21,229 nucleotides of DNA, taken from NCBI GenBank assembly GCA_002316795.1, contig DCEE01000060.1:1166-22394 (forward strand), written 5' to 3'. A model generated the notes under the pieces. The model did not search any database, was not told the DNA's origin, and saw only the letters and a program-made list of their open reading frames with translations. Below are positions 15,437 through 21,229 of this stretch, in pieces. Positions within the stretch are counted from its first letter, which is position 1; each line of letters starts with the position of its first letter. Origin of the DNA: Synergistaceae bacterium UBA1037. GTDB lineage: Bacteria > Synergistota > Synergistia > Synergistales > Synergistaceae. A program made the position numbers and the translations under genes.

Positions 15437-15796
15437 CCTGTTTTCTACCTCCCGTCATAATTGAAGGAAATAAATCATAATGCTTATTAACAGGTGAGAC
15501 GGTTCAATGAAGAGGTGCTTTGATTTAAAAAAATATATGCTTGAAATAGCTTTTAATCACTACAGTATTCACCTGTGACAACACATAAGCATATGAAGGA
15601 TTTCCTTCAGTTTTTTATACCTTATATCATTTTTTTTGTCAACTCTTAATTGTTTTTATTTTTTTCTTAAATTGCATGAAATTGTATGGCAAGTATTTCT
15701 GAACCGGCTGTTTTTGTGATAAAGTTATGGTGCTTTTGATTTCGGGGATCATCATGATGGGCAGCATTTGATTTTATGATATTGGGAGTGGCGACA
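15437..15796. promoter_or_regulatory. Control region between cassette B and rpiR
   Basis: This 360-bp gap is AT-rich and holds no gene. It must contain the promoters of both divergent units, but no pair of boxes matches well enough to name. Its left half is occupied by a long inverted repeat (15461-15610). The right half has T-rich tracts (15611-15670) and GAAAT-N12-ATTTC (15678-15699), a weak dyad that might be an RpiR-type site. The palindrome TGAAGGATTTCCTTCA (15594-15609) followed by GTTTTTT could also act as a small terminator on the plus strand. Confidence 0.5.
15461..15610. repeat. Long imperfect inverted repeat with outward-facing arms
   Basis: The left arm (15461-15497) and the reverse complement of the right arm (15569-15610) share four blocks in order: TGAAGGAAAT, TCAT, ATGCTTAT and ACAGGTGA. 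They differ by a 3-nt substitution, a 1-nt indel and a 6-nt insertion before the last block. A 71-bp centre separates the arms. Reading outward, each arm points to one of the two divergent genes; the left arm ends 25 bp before the aminotransferase ATG, next to its ribosome site. It may be duplicated operators or promoters, or a remnant of a small inverted-repeat element. Confidence 0.75.
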
Positions 15797-16630
15797 ATGG
15801 GCTGGAGAAACGTTGAAAACAACCTGGGCAGTCTTCCGCCTGCACAGAGAAAAATTGCGGAGTACATGCTTAAGAACAAACTGGAATCGATCTTCCTGAC
15901 CGCGCTACAGCTCGGCAAAAACGCCGGATCCAGCGAAGCCTCGGTTATAAGGATGGCCTCTAACCTGGGCTTCTCAAGTTTTCCGGATTTCATAAAGTCC
16001 CTGCAGGAAGAGGCAAAGGACCAGCTTTCCACACTCGGACGCCTTCAGACGCACAAGCTGCAGCCACAGACAGGAGGGCTCATAGCGAGAGTCATCAACA
16101 GCGACCTGGAACAGGCGAAGGAATCGCTTTCCACAGTCGACGACGAAACGATCAAAAAGCTTGCGGCAAAAATATGTGCCTCGGATGCGATCTACATAGT
16201 CGGCCTCCGAAGCACGAGAACTCTTGCTGTATATATGGAATACTACCTCTCCTGGTTCTTCACCAACGTCCAGCTTCCGACGACCGACACGATGGGCAAC
16301 CACCTTGTTGCGGCCCCCCATAACAGCATCGTCATAGGGATCAGCTATCCGCGTTACACAAGGCAGACTGTGGAATGCATAACACTCGCGAAAAAGAGAA
16401 AATTCTTTACCGCCGCGATCACCGACTCGCCGTTCAGTCCGCTGGCGAAGGCAGCAGACATGTGCATCGTCTCGCCCTGCGCCCACATAGCCCACATCGA
16501 CTCGCTCCTCATCCCGATCGGTCTTATCAACACCCTGCTCATACAGGTCGCCGAGCAGCTGGGGCCTAAGGCGCTTAAAAGGCTCGAGGAACTGGAGAGG
16601 AACTGGACGGACAGCTCAGTCTACTGTTAA
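15797..16630 (+). CDS. RpiR/MurR-family transcriptional regulator with SIS domain
   Basis: Regulator of 277 aa: an N-terminal RpiR-type helix-turn-helix domain (about 1-77, with LGKNAGSSEASVIRMASNLG around 39-58) and a C-terminal SIS domain (about 115-250). The start is ATG 15797, because GGGAG lies 9 nt before it; an ATG at 15776 has no such site. In SIS domains that bind phosphosugars, loops G-x-G-x-S and S-x-S-G-x-T hold the phosphate. Here they read VGLRST (135-140) and GISYPRYTRQT (181-191), so the second loop has lost its serine-glycine. This suggests a ligand other than a sugar phosphate. Its divergent position makes cassette B the probable target. It ends 34 bp from the end of the convergent activase gene. 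Confidence 0.93.
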   Translation: MGWRNVENNLGSLPPAQRKIAEYMLKNKLESIFLTALQLGKNAGSSEASVIRMASNLGFSSFPDFIKSLQEEAKDQLSTLGRLQTHKLQPQTGGLIARVINSDLEQAKESLSTVDDETIKKLAAKICASDAIYIVGLRSTRTLAVYMEYYLSWFFTNVQLPTTDTMGNHLVAAPHNSIVIGISYPRYTRQTVECITLAKKRKFFTAAITDSPFSPLAKAADMCIVSPCAHIAHIDSLLIPIGLINTLLIQVAEQLGPKALKRLEELERNWTDSSVYC

Positions 16631-16648
16631 GGGCCCCTTCGCAGGCCC
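16631..16648. terminator. Weak GC hairpin in the rpiR/activase convergent gap
   Basis: GGGCC (16631-16635) pairs with GGCCC (16644-16648) directly after the rpiR stop, in a 34-bp gap between convergent genes. The stem is short and no T run follows on either strand, so termination is only a possibility. Confidence 0.25.
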
Positions 16649-16664
16649 CCTCGGAGCAAAGTCT

Positions 16665-19600
16665 TCAGGACATAAGCAGCCGGATCCTGTTCATCTGGTT
16701 GACGGAGCTCGTGCCCGGATCATAGTCGAGCGCGAGTATGCTTGACCCAGCATAGCGTCTTCTCAGCTCCTTTATCACTCCCTTCCCCGTAATGTGGTTG
16801 GGAAGGCATGCAAAGGGCTGGACACATATCACCTTCTTCACTCCGCCCTCTATCAGCGAGATCATTTCAGCCGTAAGCAGCCACCCCTCACCTGCCTGGT
16901 TGGCACAGGAAACTACCGAGGAGGCTTTGTCCGCGAGAGAATAAATGTTATGCAGCGTACCGAAGCGCGTCCCCTCAAGAGCCTTTCTGACGGGCCTGCG
17001 CAGAAGTTCGAGTGCAGCTATGGCGCCCCGTCCGGCTATGGCTGAGCGGAGGCTGCCGGAGAGCTCCCTGTACCTGAATACCGGATCAAAGAGACAGTAG
17101 AGAAGGAAGGATGCGATATCGGTAAGCACTGCTTCTCCTCCGCTGGCCTCTATCAGGTTCACAAGCCTGTCGTTTGCTCCCGAGTGATACTTGACCAGTA
17201 TCTCCCCAACTATCCCGACCCTCGGCTTTTCCGTCCCGGAAACGGGCAACGCGTTGAAATCCGCTGCAGTATCCCTGATGAACGAGGCATGATCCGGACC
17301 GCGTCCGCTCGTTATCGTCTTTCTGTATTTTGAAGACCATTTGTCATAGAGTGCCTCTGCGTCGCCCCTGTTCAGTTCATAAGGCCTTGTCCTCAGAAGC
17401 AGCCTCATAAGAAGGTCGCCGTAGACCATGGCTTTGGCAGAGCGGTACATCACCCTTGGGGAGAGGCGGAAAGCGACTGAGTTCCTGCATTGTGAGTTGA
17501 CCGTCAGGACCCTGACCTCTTTAAGCCCCGCCTCGTCGAGGGCCTTCCTGAGAAGGGGCACGTAATTGCTGGCCCTGCAGGATCCTCCAGTCTGGGCATA
17601 GAAGCAGTCCGTATTTTTCGGATCGTACAGGCCGCTCTTCAGCGCGTTGAGAAACTGTCCAACAACGATCATGGCCGGGTAACAGGCATCGTTGTTCACA
17701 TATCGGAGCCCCAGCTCGACCGACTCCCTGCCTCCTTCGGGCAGTACCCTGAAGTCATGGCCCTCCGCCCTCATTATCGGCTCAAGAAACTGGAAGTGAT
17801 ACTGCGAGAGCGGCGGACAGAGTATCGTCCTTTTGCCGGCAGAAACTGTACGCCTCCTTGATCCTGAGATTACGGCACCGCACGGGGCTTCCTGAGGCAT
17901 CTGCTTTGTCCGGACAGCTGCGAGAAGAGATCGTATCCTGATCCTTACGGCACCGTTGTTCTTGCTCTCGTCTATCTTAAGAAGGGTATGCATCCTCCCC
18001 TCCCTTTCCAGAAGCCCGGCAGTCTGGTCCGCGCTTATCGCATCCAGTCCGCATCCGAAGGAATTGAGCTGGACCAGCTCAAACCTGCGGAGCTCAGGAT
18101 CCCTGGCGACAGCGCTGGCTGCCCTGTAGAGGCGGGAGTGGAAGACCCACTGGTCGATCACTTTCAGATCCGCGCCCGTCTCCATGCCCCTTGACCTTCC
18201 GGCGACCGAATCCTCAGTCAGCACAGCTACGTTATGACCGTTTATCAATTCCGGGATGCCGTGGTTGACGACGGGATCAAGGTGGTAAGGATGGCCTGCG
18301 AGAACTATCCCCGTTATTCCTTTAGCGTTTACATGCCTTACCGCCCGGTCTCCCATCTCTTCTACATCACTTTTGAACTCAGCCTGTGCCGCGTATGCCT
18401 TTTTAACAGCCTCTGCCGCCTCTACAGGGACTACCCCGTCCCGGGCGAACTCCTTCGCCACCTGTCCCGCGATCTTATCAGGCGCATCGACAGAAAAGAA
18501 AGAGTGGATGTAACGCACATCTCCCGAGCTCAGTCCGTCCACGTTCAGCCCCGCCACATCAGGATACCCGGCCACTACGGGGCAGTTGAAGCAGTTGTCG
18601 GCATCCCTGTACTCTCTCGCTTCCTTCTGTACGCCGGGATAAAAGATGAGTTTCACTCCCCTGACGACCAGCTCCTGGAGGTGGCGGTGCGCCAGTTTTG
18701 CAGGAAAGCATAGCGTCTGCGACGGTACAGTGTCAATAGCCAGGCTCTCGTCAGGACGCGGAGAGGAAAGTTCCACCCTGAACCCCAGCTCGGTGAAGAG
18801 TGTGAACCAGAAAGGATAATCTTCGTAGATGTTCAGCACCCTCGGGATCCCCAGGGTTCCCCTAGGGGCGTCTTCAGAACTGAGGGGAACATAGTGTTCA
18901 AAGAGCCTTTTGTACTTCGCGGCATAGAGGTTCGGAGGAAGCTCCCGCGCCGCAGTCCCCTCGGTCTCTCCGTTGGAGCACATATTTCCTGTAACGTGCC
19001 TCCGTCCTCCGCTGAAGGAAGTAACTGTCAGCAGGCAGCTGTTGCCGCACCCCTGACAGCGTTTCGTCTCTGTTTCAGATCCGAACATCATGAGCTGCTC
19101 CCTTGTGATTATCGAGCTGTTGCAGGTGCCTTCGCGGTCCTTTGATATCAGGGCCGCTCCGTAAGCGCCCATGAACTCCGGGATATCCGGCCTGAGCACA
19201 CTGTGGCCGGTAACTATCTCAAACGCCCTGAGCAGCGCGTCGTTTTTAAAAGTTCCGCCCTGAACGACGATATGATCCCCGATCTCATCCGCGCTCTTTA
19301 TCTTCAGCACCTTGTAGAGCGCGTTCCGGACGACGGAATATACAAGTCCGGCGGAAATGTCCTCGATCGACGAGCCCTCTTTCTGGGCCTGCCTCACCTT
19401 GGAGTTCATGAATACCGTGCATCTCGTACCCAGATCTACGGGCGAACGGGACCTCTCAGCACAGGATACGAACTCATCCATATCCATCCCGAGGGACTCA
19501 GCGAAGTTCTGCAGGAAAGAGCCGCAGCCCGATGAGCAGGCTTCGTTCAGGAATATCTGCCTTATCGTCCCCTTTTCCGTCTTCAGGCACTTCATGTCCT

Positions 19601-20876
19601 GTCCGCCGATGTCGATGATGAATTCCACATCGGGATCGATCTTTCCGGCGGCTCTGGTATGGGCGACAGTTTCTATCTCTCCCATGTCTACCCCGAAAGC
19701 GGTCTGGATAAGCTTTTCCCCGTACCCTGTCACACAGCTGCTCTTTATGAAGAGACTTTCCGGCATCCGTGAATAGAGTTCCTTCAGCATCTCACTGACT
19801 GTACGCAGCGGTTCGCTTCCGCCCTGCATCCTGTAGTCGGAGAAGAGGATCCTGCCGTCTCCGTCTGTCAGAACAGCCTTTGTCGTCGTCGACCCCACAT
19901 CTATGCCAAGATAGGCCGGCCCCGATGCCGAGGCTATCTCTTTTCGCGGTGTTCCCGACCTTCTGTGCCTTTCACCAAACTCCCTCCTCTCTTCCCCGTC
20001 ACGGAAAAGAGGAGGCAGCCCCGGAACGCCGTCCATGCTGAGCGGAAGCGAGTAGACGGCCGACCTTCTGTCGAGTTCTGATATGCTCACCACGTCATTC
20101 TTCTTCCCAAGGAGCGCCGCACCGAGGGCTACAAAGAGGTGTGAGTTTTCGGGCGATATCGTCTGGCCGGGCAGAAGCCTGAGAGTCTCGGAAAATCTCT
20201 TTCTCAGCTCCGGAAGGAAATAAAGCGGCCCTCCGAGAAATGCGACATTTCCGACGATTCTTCTCCCGCAGGCCAGTCCGCTTATCGTCTGGTTCACTAC
20301 GGCCTGGAATATCGATGCCGCTATGTCCGCCCTCTCGGCCCCCTCCTTCATCAGGGACTGAACGTCGGTCTTGGCGAAGACCCCGCAACGCGACGCGATC
20401 GGATATATCATCCTGTGTTTTGACGCAAGCTCGTTCAGCCCTGCCGGGTCCGTTCCCATGAGCATCGCCATGTGATCAAGAAAGGCCCCGGTCCCTCCGG
20501 CGCAAGTCTCGTTCATCCTCTGGTCGGCGCCGTTGGGATCGAAATATGTAAGCTTGGCATCCTCACCGCCAAGCTCAATGCATACATTTGCCTCCGGGAT
20601 GAACCTGCTGACCGATGCGGAACATGCAATAAGCTCCTGCGTGAACGGGAGCTTCATCTCCTCTGCTACCCCGATCCCTCCGGATCCGGCTATCGCAAGC
20701 GTTATCCTTGAATTTTTTATAGACTGCCTAACTTCGTTAAAAATATCACAGACTGCCGAGCGGACATCGGAAAAATGCCTGCAGTACCTGCTGTGAACGA
20801 GTCTGTCCCTATCATCCAGCAGTACAGCTTTCGCCGTTGTTGAACCGATATCCAGCCCCATGTGAAGATGCGGCAT
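16665..20876 (-). CDS. Fused 2-hydroxyacyl-CoA dehydratase activase-type protein (two ASKHA ATPase domains + DUF2229 + HgdB-like region)
   Basis: Protein of 1403 aa. Domain 1 (about 4-260) is a BcrAD/BadFG-type ATPase with GLDIGSTTAKAV (7-18) and cysteines Cys125 (NETCAGGTG) and Cys164 (SRCGVF), the positions that bind the dimer-bridging [4Fe-4S] cluster in HgdC. Domain 2 (about 321-590) repeats it: GIDVGSTTTKAV (324-335), Cys447/Cys451 (EACSSGCGSF) and Cys486 (TRCTVF). A linker cluster, CQGCGNSC (607-614) and Cys633, precedes a DUF2229-type region (about 680-900) and an HgdB-like C-terminus with cysteines near 1020, 1065, 1100 and 1130. HgdC-type enzymes use ATP to push one electron into a dehydratase; the role of this long fused form is not established. 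AGGAGG precedes ATG 20876. No separate dehydratase genes are in the window, and it is probably a single-gene unit. Confidence 0.92.
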   Translation of the reverse strand: MPHLHMGLDIGSTTAKAVLLDDRDRLVHSRYCRHFSDVRSAVCDIFNEVRQSIKNSRITLAIAGSGGIGVAEEMKLPFTQELIACSASVSRFIPEANVCIELGGEDAKLTYFDPNGADQRMNETCAGGTGAFLDHMAMLMGTDPAGLNELASKHRMIYPIASRCGVFAKTDVQSLMKEGAERADIAASIFQAVVNQTISGLACGRRIVGNVAFLGGPLYFLPELRKRFSETLRLLPGQTISPENSHLFVALGAALLGKKNDVVSISELDRRSAVYSLPLSMDGVPGLPPLFRDGEERREFGERHRRSGTPRKEIASASGPAYLGIDVGSTTTKAVLTDGDGRILFSDYRMQGGSEPLRTVSEMLKELYSRMPESLFIKSSCVTGYGEKLIQTAFGVDMGEIETVAHTRAAGKIDPDVEFIIDIGGQDMKCLKTEKGTIRQIFLNEACSSGCGSFLQNFAESLGMDMDEFVSCAERSRSPVDLGTRCTVFMNSKVRQAQKEGSSIEDISAGLVYSVVRNALYKVLKIKSADEIGDHIVVQGGTFKNDALLRAFEIVTGHSVLRPDIPEFMGAYGAALISKDREGTCNSSIITREQLMMFGSETETKRCQGCGNSCLLTVTSFSGGRRHVTGNMCSNGETEGTAARELPPNLYAAKYKRLFEHYVPLSSEDAPRGTLGIPRVLNIYEDYPFWFTLFTELGFRVELSSPRPDESLAIDTVPSQTLCFPAKLAHRHLQELVVRGVKLIFYPGVQKEAREYRDADNCFNCPVVAGYPDVAGLNVDGLSSGDVRYIHSFFSVDAPDKIAGQVAKEFARDGVVPVEAAEAVKKAYAAQAEFKSDVEEMGDRAVRHVNAKGITGIVLAGHPYHLDPVVNHGIPELINGHNVAVLTEDSVAGRSRGMETGADLKVIDQWVFHSRLYRAASAVARDPELRRFELVQLNSFGCGLDAISADQTAGLLEREGRMHTLLKIDESKNNGAVRIRIRSLLAAVRTKQMPQEAPCGAVISGSRRRTVSAGKRTILCPPLSQYHFQFLEPIMRAEGHDFRVLPEGGRESVELGLRYVNNDACYPAMIVVGQFLNALKSGLYDPKNTDCFYAQTGGSCRASNYVPLLRKALDEAGLKEVRVLTVNSQCRNSVAFRLSPRVMYRSAKAMVYGDLLMRLLLRTRPYELNRGDAEALYDKWSSKYRKTITSGRGPDHASFIRDTAADFNALPVSGTEKPRVGIVGEILVKYHSGANDRLVNLIEASGGEAVLTDIASFLLYCLFDPVFRYRELSGSLRSAIAGRGAIAALELLRRPVRKALEGTRFGTLHNIYSLADKASSVVSCANQAGEGWLLTAEMISLIEGGVKKVICVQPFACLPNHITGKGVIKELRRRYAGSSILALDYDPGTSSVNQMNRIRLLMS

Positions 20877-20911
20877 TTGTTGCTTCCTCCTAACCTTTCC
20901 TGTCAGAACAT

Positions 20912-20931
20912 GGGCTGTACGCAGACAGCCC
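20912..20931. other. Hairpin in the leader of the activase gene
   Basis: GGGCTGT (20912-20918) pairs with ACAGCCC (20925-20931) around a 6-nt loop, 36 bp before the activase ATG on the minus strand. On the plus strand GGTTTT follows. It could end transcription from the upstream frame, or be a leader structure. No promoter could be recognised between 20877 and 20980. Confidence 0.4.
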
Positions 20932-20980
20932 GGTTTTAAACGCTTATCTGAAATTCGGAAACGAAAAAGGAGAAGTCGGA

Positions 20981-21229
20981 CTAAATCAGGAGTACGAGAT
21001 CCAAAACAGGAAGAAAGAGGTGTTCCCTCTCCGAAGTGATGTGGTCTTTATCGAGGACGTTTGGCAAAGGACGGAATGAAGAGTGGTCATACACATCGCT
21101 TCTGCCTGCAAAAAATGACTGATCAGTGTTGGATAGGCTGTTGACGGACCTGTAAAGTTTTGAAAGAGTCTGCCTGAGGACGGAGACGACAGCGACTGCG
21201 GGTGTCTCGATGCTGTTCATTATTATCGT
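20981..21229 (-). CDS. Doubtful partial reading frame at the right edge
   Basis: A minus-strand frame is open from the right edge to TAG at 20981 (82 codons visible). An ATG at 21220 is possible, but its upstream region is outside the window. The first half has codons ending mostly in C or G (AAC, AGC, ATC, GTC, TCC), as in the neighbouring activase gene, which hints at coding. The protein (beginning MNSIETPAVAVVSVLRQTL) shows no motif I recognise. It could be the C-terminus of an upstream gene or chance. No other gene is seen in 20877-21229. Confidence 0.25.
   Translation of the reverse strand, partial: TIIMNSIETPAVAVVSVLRQTLSKLYRSVNSLSNTDQSFFAGRSDVYDHSSFRPLPNVLDKDHITSEREHLFLPVLDLVLLI

Noticed and set aside
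15461..15610. Definite miniature transposable element
   Set aside because: The inverted arms fit, but no target-site duplication is visible at the edges and no second copy is seen in the window, so only a repeat is called.
15437..15796. Riboswitch in the leader of cassette B
   Set aside because: The leader between arm and start is short and shows no known aptamer pattern; the structure seen is explained by the inverted repeat.
15974..16495. A 173-codon minus-strand open frame opposite rpiR
   Set aside because: It lies wholly within the SIS-domain gene and its translation shows no domain; the rpiR frame has clear family motifs.
20894..21079. A plus-strand open frame ending in TGA upstream of the activase gene
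   Set aside because: It has no start codon with a ribosome site and no recognisable motif; its stop-free length is within chance.

Overview
The window reads as chromosomal DNA from a strictly anaerobic, amino-acid-fermenting bacterium. The evidence is three things together: secondary (TRAP) carriers for organic or amino acids, CoA-transferase plus thiolase chemistry, and a 1403-residue oxygen-labile-type 2-hydroxyacyl-CoA dehydratase activase homologue. A Synergistota-like host (Cloacibacillus/Synergistes type) fits this mix, but that is inference from gene content. No rRNA, tRNA, CRISPR or transposase gene is visible.

Layout. (1) Positions 1-131 (-): 5' end of a flavodoxin-fold protein cut by the window edge. 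(2) Positions 395-7289 (-): cassette A, in transcription order thiolase, CoA-transferase A, CoA-transferase B, class III aminotransferase, TRAP DctQ, DctM, DctP. It is divergent from a LysR regulator (7492-8376, +). A perfect 20-bp palindrome lies between their promoters. (3) A strong bidirectional terminator (8405-8449) separates lysR from cassette B. (4) Positions 8475-15436 (-): cassette B, in order aminotransferase, TAXI binding protein, fused TRAP permease, CoA-transferase A, CoA-transferase B, thiolase. It is divergent from an RpiR/SIS regulator (15797-16630, +), with a long inverted repeat in the gap. (5) Positions 16665-20876 (-): the fused activase-type protein, convergent with rpiR. 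(6) Positions 20981-21229 (-): a doubtful partial reading frame.

How the genes work together. Both cassettes encode the same four steps: sodium-coupled TRAP import, PLP transamination, CoA transfer to a 3-oxo acid, and thiolytic cleavage to acetyl-CoA plus an acyl-CoA. Transamination yields a 3-oxo acid only from a 3-amino (beta-amino) acid. The simplest reading is therefore two regulated beta-amino-acid catabolic operons in tandem, for example for 3-aminobutyrate or longer or substituted homologues. They are built from the same enzyme families but with different transporter classes, regulators and gene orders. The substrate is inference and is not shown by the sequence.

The two cassettes also differ in base composition. 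Cassette A and lysR are visibly AT-richer, while cassette B and the activase are GC-richer, which fits separate origins. Both aminotransferases carry the same four-cysteine cluster, a possible metal site.
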